From Blautia sp. (lineage in GTDB: Bacteria; Bacillota; Clostridia; Lachnospirales; Lachnospiraceae): a DNA stretch of 64,000 nucleotides. A program made the translations under genes and the position numbers. Positions 7,904 to 16,913 of this stretch are shown here, one piece after another; position 1 is the stretch's first letter; the number at the start of each line of letters is the position of its first letter. Where the stretch lies: positions 52,510 through 116,509 of the forward strand of contig JALEJS010000031.1 in assembly GCA_022769545.1 (NCBI GenBank). The letters run 5' to 3'. The notes under the pieces were generated by a model. It was not told the DNA's origin. It saw nothing but the letters and a program-made list of their open reading frames with translations, and made no database searches.

Positions 7904-9361
7904 ATGAAATTATCATCTTTACTGGAACGGATTCAATATGTACTCCTTCAGGGAAATATCGACCAGGAGATTTCCACGGTGGTATATGATTCCCGGAAGG
8001 CGGAACAGAACTCTCTGTTTATCTGTATTCGCGGAGCAGTGGCGGACGGACATAAATATGTGCCGGATGTAATCGCAAAAGGAGCCCGCGCACTGATTGT
8101 GGAGGAAGCGGTGGAGGCGCCGGAGGATGTCACGGTGATTCAGGTGGAAGACAGCCGGTATGCGATGGCCTTTATCTCGGCCGCCTATTTCGGGTACCCG
8201 GCAGAGAAACTGAAAACCATCGGCATCACGGGAACAAAGGGAAAAACCACTACCACCTATATGGTAAAATCCATTCTGGAAAATGCCGGTCACAAAGTGG
8301 GTCTGATCGGCACCATCGAGGCAATCATAGGAGAAAAAACCATCCCGGCTGCAAATACAACGCCGGAATCTTATGTGATTCAGGAATATTTCCGCCAGAT
8401 GGTGGATGCGGGATGTGACAGCGTGGTTATGGAGGTTTCCTCTCAGGGACTGATGCTGCACCGGACCCAGGGCTTCGTTTTTGATTATGGAATTTTTACC
8501 AATATTGAGCCGGATCATATCGGACCAAACGAACATCGTGATTTCGAGCATTACCTTTCCTGTAAGGCCATGCTTCTGAAGCAGTGCAGAGTGGGCATTG
8601 TGAACCGGGACGATGAGCATTTTGACAGCATTGTCGAGGGACATACCTGTGAGCTGGAGACCTATGGATTTTCAGCGGAAGCAGATCTGCGGGCAGAGGA
8701 TGCCCGCCTGGTGAGCGGCAAGGGATATCTGGGAATTGCCTATCATGTAAGGGGGCTGATGGATTTTCCGGTGGAAATCGATATCCCGGGGAAATTCAGT
8801 ATCTACAATTCCCTTACGGCCATTGCCATCTGCCGTCATTTCGGCGTGACAGAAGATAATATCGTCAGGGCACTGAAGGTGGCAAAGGTAAAAGGGCGCA
8901 TTGAGATGATAAAGGTTTCCGACGACTTTACACTGATGATCGACTATGCGCATAACGCAATGGCACTGGAGAGCCTTCTGACCACACTGCGGGAATATCA
9001 TCCGCACAGACTGGTATGTCTGTTTGGATGCGGAGGAAACCGTTCCCGGCTGCGCAGATATGAGATGGGTGAGGTTTCCGGAAAGCTGGCAGATCTCACT
9101 ATCATCACCTCGGATAATCCGAGAAACGAGGAACCGCAGGCAATTATTGACGACATTAAGACCGGCATGGCAAAAACCGACGGAAAATATGTGGAGATTA
9201 TCGACCGCAAGGAAGCGATTGCCTATGCCATTCACCATGGTGAGCCGGGAGACATTATTGTTCTGGCCGGGAAAGGCCATGAGGATTATCAGGAAATCAA
9301 GGGCAAAAAATACCCCATGGATGAGCGTGTTCTGATCGCAGATATCCTTGCGGGAAAATAG
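7904..9361 (+). CDS. murE: UDP-MurNAc-L-Ala-D-Glu:meso-diaminopimelate ligase
   Basis: 485 residues from the ATG at 7904, chosen because GGAGG sits at 7891-7895; an upstream in-frame ATG at 7847 has no ribosome site. The ATP-binding loop GITGTKGKTTTTYM and the Mur ligase central and C-terminal domains are clear. The motif TSDNPRNEEP near the C-terminus is the DNPR signature of enzymes adding meso-diaminopimelate rather than L-lysine, so the wall is probably of the DAP type. In Bacillus murE lies inside the dcw cluster; here it is 17 kb upstream and heads the priA operon. Confidence 0.93.
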   Translation: MKLSSLLERIQYVLLQGNIDQEISTVVYDSRKAEQNSLFICIRGAVADGHKYVPDVIAKGARALIVEEAVEAPEDVTVIQVEDSRYAMAFISAAYFGYPAEKLKTIGITGTKGKTTTTYMVKSILENAGHKVGLIGTIEAIIGEKTIPAANTTPESYVIQEYFRQMVDAGCDSVVMEVSSQGLMLHRTQGFVFDYGIFTNIEPDHIGPNEHRDFEHYLSCKAMLLKQCRVGIVNRDDEHFDSIVEGHTCELETYGFSAEADLRAEDARLVSGKGYLGIAYHVRGLMDFPVEIDIPGKFSIYNSLTAIAICRHFGVTEDNIVRALKVAKVKGRIEMIKVSDDFTLMIDYAHNAMALESLLTTLREYHPHRLVCLFGCGGNRSRLRRYEMGEVSGKLADLTIITSDNPRNEEPQAIIDDIKTGMAKTDGKYVEIIDRKEAIAYAIHHGEPGDIIVLAGKGHEDYQEIKGKKYPMDERVLIADILAGK

Positions 9362-9372
9362 AAAGTGAAAAG

Positions 9373-11589
9373 ATGGTCTGTGCAGATATTATAATTGACA
9401 TTTCTCACGGAAATCTGGACAAAAGCTTTCAGTACCTGGTGCCGGAATGGATGCAGGAGCAGATCCGGCCGGGTATGGTGGTGACAGTTCCTTTTGGAAA
9501 AGGAAACTGTCTGCGCAAAGGCTATGTGATCGGCCTCGGAACGCAGACGGATTACGATCCGCATAAGCTGAAGGAAATACAGGGGCTGGCCAGCGGGGAG
9601 GAGACGACAGAATCCCGCCTGATCGAGCTGGCAGCCTGGATGCGGGAGCGATATGGATCCACCATGATACAGGCACTGAAAACCGTGCTGCCGATCCGGG
9701 AAAAAGTAAAATCAAAAGAGAAAAGATATATTTGTCTGAATACGGACAGGACGGCGGCGGAGGCGCTGCTTCAGAAGCTGCGCGGCGGCAGGGCGAAGGC
9801 AAGAGCCCGGTTTCTGGAAGCACTGCTGGAAAAGGGCACCATGGAATATTCGGAAGCGGCAGAATACGGGGCCGGAAAAGCGGTCCTGGATTTTTTTGAA
9901 AAGGAAGAAATCATCCGCATCCGTTACGAAGAGATTACCCGCACAGCAGTGACACAGGCACTTACGGCTCCCGGGGACAGATGTGCTCTTACCGATGAGC
10001 AGAGACAGGCTGCAGATGCCGCGGCGCGGGAGTGGAAGAAGGAAAAGCCCCGTCCGGTACTGCTGTATGGAGTGACCGGAAGCGGAAAGACGCAGGTCTA
10101 TATGGAACTGATCGATCAGGTGCTGCAGGAGGGGAAACAGGCAATTGTTCTGATTCCGGAAATAGCACTGACGTATCAGACGGTGAGACGTTTTTACGGA
10201 CGCTTCGGTGATCGGGTCTCCATTCTGAATTCCCGCATGTCCCAGGGGGAGCGATACGATCAGTTCAAGATGGCGAAAAAGGGCGCTGTTCAGGTGATGG
10301 TGGGCCCCAGATCTGCGCTGTTTACACCGTTTCCCAGACTGGGTCTGATCATTGTGGATGAGGAACATGAGCCAACCTATAAAAGTGAAAACAGTCCGCG
10401 GTTTCATGCGGTGGAGACGGCAGTCCGCCGGGCTGAGATGGAAGGCGCAGGTGTGCTTCTGGGCTCTGCGACACCTTCTGTGGAAACCTTTTTCAAGGTG
10501 CGCTCCGGGGAGTATGCGATGGTGCGCCTCACGGGAAGATACGGAGAAAGCCGGCTGCCGGAGGTGTCCGTTGTGGATCTTCGGGAGGAACTGAAGGCGG
10601 GAAACCGTTCGGTCCTTAGCCGGGAACTGAAACGGGATATGGAGAGCCGTCTGCAGAAAAAAGAACAGGTAATGCTTTTTCTGAACCGCAGAGGCTATGC
10701 GGGATTTGTGTCCTGTCGTTCCTGCGGAGAGGTGATCAAGTGTCCGCACTGTGATGTGTCACTGTCCGAGCATAACAACGGAAAGCTGATCTGCCATTAC
10801 TGCGGATATGAGGTAAGAAAACCGGAGGTGTGCCCGGTGTGCGGTTCACCGTACATCGGAGGCTTTAAAGCCGGCACACAGCAGGTGGAACAGGTGATCC
10901 GGAAAAATTTCCCCGGCGTCAGAGTACTCCGTATGGACTATGACACCACGCGGAAAAAGGGCAGCTATGAAAAGATTCTGTCTGCGTTTGCCAGACAGGA
11001 AGCAGACATTCTCGTGGGCACACAGATGATCGTAAAAGGACATGATTTTCCCATGGTCACACTGGTGGGAGTTCTTGCGGCAGATCTGTCTCTGAATGCG
11101 GGTGATTATCACAGTGCAGAACGCACATTCCAGCTTCTGACGCAGGCTGTGGGAAGAGCCGGGCGTGGAGTGCGCGAGGGAAAGGCGGTTATTCAGACAT
11201 ACCATCCGGAGCATTACAGCATTCAGACTGCGGCATGTCAGGATTATGAAGCTTTTTATGAAGAGGAGATGGCATACCGGGAAATGATGGATTATCCTCC
11301 GTCATCCCATATGCTGGCTGTGCTTGGAGCATGTACAGAGGAATCACTCCTGAAAGAAGCCATGGAATATGTGGAACGTTTTGTCCGCAGAATATATCCG
11401 GGAGAGGATCTGCATGTGATCGGGCCGGCACCGGCATCCATCGGAAAAATGAAAGATGTATACAAAAGAGTACTGTATTTGAAACATAGAGAATATTCGC
11501 TTCTGGTATCGGTCCGGGAACGTCTGGAGCGGTACATTGAAGTAAATTCCGGATTCCGGAAAATATATATTCAGTATGATTTCAGCTGA
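9373..11589 (+). CDS. priA: Primosomal protein N', replication restart helicase
   Basis: 738 residues. The helicase core has GVTGSGKTQVYMEL (Walker A) and IIVDEEHEPTYKS (DEEH box). A zinc-binding insertion follows with paired cysteines CRSCGEVIKCPHC, CHYCG and CPVCGSPY. QAVGRAGRG is helicase motif VI. PriA reloads the replisome at stalled forks. It starts 12 bases after murE and 22 bases before def, in the order usual for Firmicutes. Confidence 0.95.
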   Translation: MVCADIIIDISHGNLDKSFQYLVPEWMQEQIRPGMVVTVPFGKGNCLRKGYVIGLGTQTDYDPHKLKEIQGLASGEETTESRLIELAAWMRERYGSTMIQALKTVLPIREKVKSKEKRYICLNTDRTAAEALLQKLRGGRAKARARFLEALLEKGTMEYSEAAEYGAGKAVLDFFEKEEIIRIRYEEITRTAVTQALTAPGDRCALTDEQRQAADAAAREWKKEKPRPVLLYGVTGSGKTQVYMELIDQVLQEGKQAIVLIPEIALTYQTVRRFYGRFGDRVSILNSRMSQGERYDQFKMAKKGAVQVMVGPRSALFTPFPRLGLIIVDEEHEPTYKSENSPRFHAVETAVRRAEMEGAGVLLGSATPSVETFFKVRSGEYAMVRLTGRYGESRLPEVSVVDLREELKAGNRSVLSRELKRDMESRLQKKEQVMLFLNRRGYAGFVSCRSCGEVIKCPHCDVSLSEHNNGKLICHYCGYEVRKPEVCPVCGSPYIGGFKAGTQQVEQVIRKNFPGVRVLRMDYDTTRKKGSYEKILSAFARQEADILVGTQMIVKGHDFPMVTLVGVLAADLSLNAGDYHSAERTFQLLTQAVGRAGRGVREGKAVIQTYHPEHYSIQTAACQDYEAFYEEEMAYREMMDYPPSSHMLAVLGACTEESLLKEAMEYVERFVRRIYPGEDLHVIGPAPASIGKMKDVYKRVLYLKHREYSLLVSVRERLERYIEVNSGFRKIYIQYDFS

Positions 11590-11610
11590 CAAGAAAAGGA
11601 GAGCGCAAAA

Positions 11611-12090
11611 ATGGCATTAAGAACGATTCGGGTAGAGGGAGATTCCGTACTTACAAAGAAAAGCAGACCGGTGGATAAAATGACACCACGTCTTCAGGAA
11701 TTAATAGATGATATGCTGGACACAATGTATGAAGCGATGGGAGTAGGTCTGGCAGCACCACAGGTGGGAATCCTGAGAAGGATTGTGGTGATCGATGTGG
11801 GAGACGGCCCCATTGTGCTGATCAATCCGGAAATCATTGAGTCCGCCGGAGAACAGACAGGGGAAGAAGGCTGCCTGAGCGTCCCCGGAATGGCAGGTAC
11901 CGTGACCAGACCGGAGTTTGTCCGGGTAAAAGCCATGGATGAAAATATGGAGGAGGTCATTTATGAAGGAGAGGGACTTCTGGCCCGTGCGTTCTGTCAT
12001 GAAATCGATCATCTGGACGGCCATATGTATACGGAGCTGGTAGAAGGAGATCTTCATAAAGTGACTTATGAAGAGGATGAGGAAAACTGA
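11611..12090 (+). CDS. def: Peptide deformylase
   Basis: 159 residues with all three family motifs: GVGLAAPQVG, EEGCLSVPG (zinc-ligand Cys) and HEIDHLDG (two zinc-ligand His and the catalytic Glu). It removes the formyl group from nascent proteins. It precedes fmt, which makes the formyl-Met-tRNA, so opposite steps of the formyl cycle are co-transcribed. Confidence 0.96.
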   Translation: MALRTIRVEGDSVLTKKSRPVDKMTPRLQELIDDMLDTMYEAMGVGLAAPQVGILRRIVVIDVGDGPIVLINPEIIESAGEQTGEEGCLSVPGMAGTVTRPEFVRVKAMDENMEEVIYEGEGLLARAFCHEIDHLDGHMYTELVEGDLHKVTYEEDEEN

Positions 12091-12112
12091 TCCGAAAGGG
12101 AGTGAAACAAAA

Positions 12113-13054
12113 ATGAAACTTGTATATATGGGAACACCGGACTTTGCAGTGCCGCCGCTGGAGGCGCTGGTTCGTGCCGGGTATGAGATTTCCGGGGTTG
12201 TGACGCAGCCGGATAAGCCAAAAGGAAGAGGAAAGGCGCTGCAGCCGACTCCGGTCAAGGAAGTGGCACTGAAATACGGGATTCCGGTGTATCAGCCGGA
12301 AAAAGTGAAGGAACCGGGATTTTTTGAAACACTGAAACAGCTGGAACCGGACATCATTGTGGTGGCAGCCTTTGGACAGCTGATACCGAAAGCGGTTCTG
12401 GATCTGCCGCGGTTTGGATGCATCAATATTCATGCTTCGCTGCTGCCGAAATATCGCGGCGCGGCGCCGATTCAGCAGGCAGTGATCGACGGGGAAAAGG
12501 AATCCGGAGTGACAATCATGAAAATGGGAACCGGATTGGATACCGGAGACATGATTTCCAGAGTTGTGGTTCCCATAACACCGGAAGAGACAGGAGGAAG
12601 CCTGTTTGACAAGCTTGCACTGGCAGGAGCAGAGCTTCTGACAGAAACACTGCCGGATATTTTTGACGGAACGGCAGAGTACGAGAAACAGCCCCAGGAA
12701 AGTCCGACACCCTATGCGGCAATGATCACCAAGCAGATGGGTCTTCTGGATTTTACGAAGACGGCACAGGAGCTGGAACGGCTGGTGCGTGGGATGTCTC
12801 CCTGGCCAAGTGCCTATACGTTCCTTGGTGGGAAAAATCTGAAGGTGTGGAAAAGCCGCGTGGGAGAATGCTGCGGTCAGCAGGAACCGGGTACGATCAC
12901 AGCTGTGGATGCGGGGGGAATCCATGTGGCCTGTGGTGACCGGGAACTGATTCTGGAGGAAGTGCAGCTGGAGGGGAAAAAACGGATGGATACGGCTGCG
13001 TTCCTGAGAGGATATAAAATAGAACCGGGAGTAAAGCTGACAAATCATAAATAA
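12113..13054 (+). CDS. fmt: Methionyl-tRNA formyltransferase
   Basis: 313 residues from the ATG at 12113 (MKLVYMGTPDFAVPPLEAL, a typical Fmt N-terminus) behind AAAGGGAG; an in-frame ATG at 12068 lies inside def and would add residues unlike the family. The folate-enzyme core INIHASLLPKYRGAAPIQQA contains the catalytic Asn-His pair, and a C-terminal OB-like domain follows. It makes N-formylmethionyl initiator tRNA. Confidence 0.95.
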   Translation: MKLVYMGTPDFAVPPLEALVRAGYEISGVVTQPDKPKGRGKALQPTPVKEVALKYGIPVYQPEKVKEPGFFETLKQLEPDIIVVAAFGQLIPKAVLDLPRFGCINIHASLLPKYRGAAPIQQAVIDGEKESGVTIMKMGTGLDTGDMISRVVVPITPEETGGSLFDKLALAGAELLTETLPDIFDGTAEYEKQPQESPTPYAAMITKQMGLLDFTKTAQELERLVRGMSPWPSAYTFLGGKNLKVWKSRVGECCGQQEPGTITAVDAGGIHVACGDRELILEEVQLEGKKRMDTAAFLRGYKIEPGVKLTNHK

Positions 13055-13065
13055 GGAGTGATTGT

Positions 13066-13770
13066 ATGAGATACGGTTATGGTTTTTACGGGATGGATCC
13101 CACTTATCTGCTGCTGATTATCGGAATGCTTCTTTCGCTGGCGGCCTCCGCCAGCCTGAAAAGTACAGTGGCGAAATACCGGAGGGTTCCCGGACGCAGC
13201 GGACTGACGGGTGCACAGACGGCACAGCGGATCCTCTATTGTGCCGGGATCACCGATGTGCAGATTGTCCCCATAAGCGGAAGTCTGACAGATCATTACG
13301 ATCCCCGGACAAGAAGGGTATGTCTTTCGGAAGATGTATATCATAAAACATCACTGGTTGCCGTGGGAGTGGCAGCTCATGAGTGCGGACATGCGGTGCA
13401 GCATGCCAGAAACTATGCGCCGCTGACGTTGCGTTCTGCCATCGTGCCGGTGGCAAATATCGGCTCTTCCCTGTCCTGGCCGATTTTTCTGGTCGGACTG
13501 ATCATGGGGGCAAAGCCGCTTCTGACAGTGGGAATTCTCATGTTTTCGCTGGCAGTTCTGTTTCAGCTGGTGACCCTTCCGGTGGAGTTTAATGCCTCCT
13601 CCAGAGCGCTGACCATGCTGAATGAAACGGGAATTCTGGAGGAAGATGAGAGTGTGGGCGCACGTAAGGTGCTTCGGGCTGCTGCAATGACGTATGTGGC
13701 TGCCATGGCAGCTTCCGTACTTCAGCTTCTGCGGCTTGTCATACTGGCAGGAGGAAGACGGGATGATTAG
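13066..13770 (+). CDS. Membrane zinc metallopeptidase, YugP type
   Basis: 234 residues. AAHECGHAVQHA carries a HExxH zinc site, and hydrophobic segments lie near the N-terminus (LLLIIGMLLSLAASA), in the middle and near the C-terminus, matching the YugP family (zinc peptidase 2). Substrates are not known. It sits 11 bases after fmt and its 3' end overlaps rsmB by eight bases, a common arrangement in Clostridia. Confidence 0.88.
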   Translation: MRYGYGFYGMDPTYLLLIIGMLLSLAASASLKSTVAKYRRVPGRSGLTGAQTAQRILYCAGITDVQIVPISGSLTDHYDPRTRRVCLSEDVYHKTSLVAVGVAAHECGHAVQHARNYAPLTLRSAIVPVANIGSSLSWPIFLVGLIMGAKPLLTVGILMFSLAVLFQLVTLPVEFNASSRALTMLNETGILEEDESVGARKVLRAAAMTYVAAMAASVLQLLRLVILAGGRRDD

Positions 13771-15118
13771 TGGAGTTAACACCAGGGAAATGATTCTGGA
13801 AATTCTGCTTCAGATTGAGGAGGCCGGTGAACACAGTCATATCGCCATCGGAAATGCACTTGCCAAGCATCAGTTTCTGCCGAGGCAGGAGCGGGCGTTT
13901 GTCACAAGAGTATGCGAGGGGACTCTGGAATATCAGATCCTTCTGGATTATATTATCAATACTTATTCTAAGGTGACCGTAGATAAGATGAAGCCTGTGA
14001 TTCGGGAAATTCTGAGAAGTGCGGTATATCAGCTGAAGTTTATGGACAGTGTGCCGGACAGTGCCGTGTGCAATGAGGCGGTAAAGCTGACACAGAGAAA
14101 GGGCTTCTATAATCTGAAGCCGTTTGTGAACGGAGTTCTGAGAACGATTGCCAGAGAACTGGAAAATCTTACGTATCCTTCCAGAGAGGAAAATCCGGTG
14201 GAATACCTCTCGGTACGGTATTCCATGCCGGCGAATCTGGTAGAGCGCTGGATCGGAGATTACGGAGAAAAGACGACGGAAATCATGCTGGCGGATTTTC
14301 TGAAGGAAAAGCCGGTCACAGTCCGCTGCAGGACGTATCCCTGCACGCCGGAGCTGGTAAAGGAAAATATGCGCCGGCAGGGCGTGACGGTGGAGGACGC
14401 ACCGTATCTGCCATATGCATGCCGGATTTCCGGATTTGATCATATCCTGATGCTGGATGCGTTCCGTGATGGGAAAATTCAGGTGCAGGACATCAGCTCC
14501 ATGCTGGTGGCGGAGGTGGCAGATCCCCGAAAAGGAGATTATATCATTGATCTGTGTGCGGCGCCGGGGGGAAAGAGCCTTCACCTGGGAGATAAAATGG
14601 AGAGCTACGGAACGGTGGATGCCAGGGATGTGAGCCAGTACAAGGTGGATCTCATCGAAGAGAACATCCAGCGCCTGAATTCCATAAATGTGCAGGCCAG
14701 AGTCATGGATGCCACTGTGTTTGATGTGGAATCCGAGTGTAAGGCGGATATCGTGATTGCAGATGTTCCCTGCTCCGGTTATGGAGTAATCGGCAAAAAG
14801 CCGGAGATCAAGTATCGTGCAACGCCCCGGAAGCAGGAGGAGATTGTGATCCTGCAGAGGTCCATTCTGGAGCGGGCGGCGGAATATGTGAAGTCAAAGG
14901 GACTTCTGATCTACAGTACCTGTACGATTGCAAAGGAAGAAAACGAAGAAAATATGATGTGGTTTATGAATCATTTTCCATTTAAGCTGGAAAGCATGGA
15001 TCCGCAGCTTCCAAAAGAACTGCGTTCGGAAAGCACTGCGCTTGGATATCTGCAGCTCCTTCCGGGGGTACATCAGACAGACGGATTTTTTATCGCCAAA
15101 TTCAGAAGGAAGACATGA
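13763..15118 (+). CDS. rsmB: 16S rRNA (cytosine-967-C5) methyltransferase
   Basis: 451 residues from ATG 13763 (MISGVNTREMILEIL) with AGGAGGAAG upstream. An N-terminal NusB-like helical RNA-binding domain is followed by the methyltransferase domain with DLCAAPGGKS (SAM site), ADVPCSGYGVIGKKPEIK (first catalytic Cys) and YSTCTI (second Cys). It overlaps the preceding metallopeptidase by eight bases and rlmN by four. Confidence 0.93.
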   Translation: MISGVNTREMILEILLQIEEAGEHSHIAIGNALAKHQFLPRQERAFVTRVCEGTLEYQILLDYIINTYSKVTVDKMKPVIREILRSAVYQLKFMDSVPDSAVCNEAVKLTQRKGFYNLKPFVNGVLRTIARELENLTYPSREENPVEYLSVRYSMPANLVERWIGDYGEKTTEIMLADFLKEKPVTVRCRTYPCTPELVKENMRRQGVTVEDAPYLPYACRISGFDHILMLDAFRDGKIQVQDISSMLVAEVADPRKGDYIIDLCAAPGGKSLHLGDKMESYGTVDARDVSQYKVDLIEENIQRLNSINVQARVMDATVFDVESECKADIVIADVPCSGYGVIGKKPEIKYRATPRKQEEIVILQRSILERAAEYVKSKGLLIYSTCTIAKEENEENMMWFMNHFPFKLESMDPQLPKELRSESTALGYLQLLPGVHQTDGFFIAKFRRKT

Positions 15119-16161
15119 GTATGACAGATCTTAAGTCAATGACAATCGAAGAATTGAAGGACTGGATGGTGCAGATCGGGGAAAAGCCTTTTCGGGCAAA
15201 GCAGGTATACAGCTGGATGCATGAGCATCTGGCAGCATCCTGGGAAGAGATGACCAATATTCCCAAAAGTCTCAAGGAAAAGACCGGAGATTATCCCATT
15301 ACGGCACTGAAGGTGGTGGATGAGCAGGTTTCGGCACTGGACGGAACCAGAAAATATCTGTTTGGTCTGGAGGACGGAAATGTGATCGAGAGTGTTCTCA
15401 TGCGGTACAGGCATGGAAACTCTGTCTGCATTTCTTCCCAGGTGGGCTGCCGTATGGGCTGCCGGTTCTGTGCGTCCACTCTTGGCGGACTCACCAGAAA
15501 TCTGAAGCCGTCAGAGATGCTGGACCAGATATACCGGATCCAGAGCATCACCGGGGAGCGTGTTTCCAATGTGGTGGTTATGGGAACCGGAGAGCCGCTG
15601 GATAATTACGAAAACCTTCTTCGGTTTATACATATTCTCACCGGGGAGGGCGGACTGAATATCAGTCAGAGGAACGTGACGGTTTCCACCTGCGGTCTGG
15701 TGCCGCGGATGTACGATCTGGCCGAAGAACAGCTGCAGATCACGCTGGCATTGTCTCTGCATGCACCAAATGACGAGAAACGCCGGGAACTGATGCCTGT
15801 GGCCAGACGCTACAGCATGCAGGAAATTCTGGATGCCTGCCGGAATTATTTTGACAAAACCGGAAGGAGAATCACATTTGAGTACAGCCTGGTGGCCGGA
15901 GTGAATGACTCGGAGGAAGATGCCCGGGAACTGACAGAAAAAATCAGGGGAATGAACTGTCATGTGAACCTGATTCCGGTGAACCCGATCAAGGAGCGCT
16001 CCTATGTGCGTTCTACAAGGGCGGCAGTGGACAATTTTAAAAATAAACTTGAAAAATGCGGAATAAATGTTACTATTAGAAGAGAAATGGGCAGCGATAT
16101 AGACGGTGCCTGCGGACAACTGAGAAAAAGTTATATAGACAGAACAGAAAGCGAGAAATAA
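15115..16161 (+). CDS. rlmN: 23S rRNA (adenine-2503-C2) methyltransferase, radical SAM
   Basis: 348 residues. CRMGCRFCAST is the CxxxCxxC radical SAM cluster motif, with VVMGTGEPLDNY and LALSLHAPND as further family blocks and GSDIDGACGQLR carrying the second catalytic Cys near the C-terminus. It methylates A2503 of 23S rRNA, and often A37 of some tRNAs. Its ATG overlaps the rsmB stop as ATGA. Confidence 0.95.
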   Translation: MSMTDLKSMTIEELKDWMVQIGEKPFRAKQVYSWMHEHLAASWEEMTNIPKSLKEKTGDYPITALKVVDEQVSALDGTRKYLFGLEDGNVIESVLMRYRHGNSVCISSQVGCRMGCRFCASTLGGLTRNLKPSEMLDQIYRIQSITGERVSNVVVMGTGEPLDNYENLLRFIHILTGEGGLNISQRNVTVSTCGLVPRMYDLAEEQLQITLALSLHAPNDEKRRELMPVARRYSMQEILDACRNYFDKTGRRITFEYSLVAGVNDSEEDARELTEKIRGMNCHVNLIPVNPIKERSYVRSTRAAVDNFKNKLEKCGINVTIRREMGSDIDGACGQLRKSYIDRTESEK

Positions 16162-16163
16162 TA

Positions 16164-16913
16164 ATGAGGATTTTTTCAGCCACGGATGTAGGCCGAAAGA
16201 GGCAGATGAATCAGGACTATGTATTCGCTTCTTTGGAACCGGTGGGAAATCTCCCGAATCTGTTTGTGGTTGCAGACGGAATGGGGGGACATAATGCGGG
16301 AGATTTTGCTTCCAGCCATGCTGTGCATGTACTGGTTCGCGAAATTCGGGAAGACAAGGATTATAATCCCATCAAGGTCCTTCGGCATGCGATTGAGACC
16401 GCCAACGAAGAAATCATAGAACAGGCCCGGGAGAACGCGCAGCTTCGGGGCATGGGAACGACACTGGTGGCAGCGACGATTGTGGGGGATTACGCATATA
16501 TTGCGAATGTAGGAGACAGTCGTCTGTATGTGATAGGCGGCCGGCAGATACGTCAGGTGACAAGAGACCACTCATTGGTACAGGAAATGGTGCGGATGGG
16601 AGAAATCACACCGGAAGAGGCAAGAAACCATCCCGACAAAAACATCATTACAAGAGCACTTGGTGCGGAAAAAAATGTGGATATCGACTTTTTCGATCTG
16701 AAACTGGAACCGGGAAGTACGATACTGATGTGTTCGGATGGTCTCAGCAATATGGTGGAAGATGCGAAGCTGGAGGAAATTGTTGCAGATTCCGGCGAAA
16801 ATCTTACCGCAAAGGGACAGTCTCTCATTCGTGAGGCAAACCATAACGGCGGGAAAGATAATATTGCGATTGTATTGGTAGAACCATTTACGAATGAGGT
16901 GGAAAAATGTTAA
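16164..16913 (+). CDS. prpC: PP2C-type serine/threonine phosphatase
   Basis: 249 residues with the PPM metal-binding motifs: ATDVGRKRQMNQDYV at the start, VVADGMGGHNAGD, YIANVGDSRLYVI and MCSDGLSNMV, then NGGKDNIAIVLVEP at the end. It is the cytoplasmic partner that dephosphorylates targets of the PASTA kinase encoded next, with a seven-base overlap. Confidence 0.94.
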   Translation: MRIFSATDVGRKRQMNQDYVFASLEPVGNLPNLFVVADGMGGHNAGDFASSHAVHVLVREIREDKDYNPIKVLRHAIETANEEIIEQARENAQLRGMGTTLVAATIVGDYAYIANVGDSRLYVIGGRQIRQVTRDHSLVQEMVRMGEITPEEARNHPDKNIITRALGAEKNVDIDFFDLKLEPGSTILMCSDGLSNMVEDAKLEEIVADSGENLTAKGQSLIREANHNGGKDNIAIVLVEPFTNEVEKC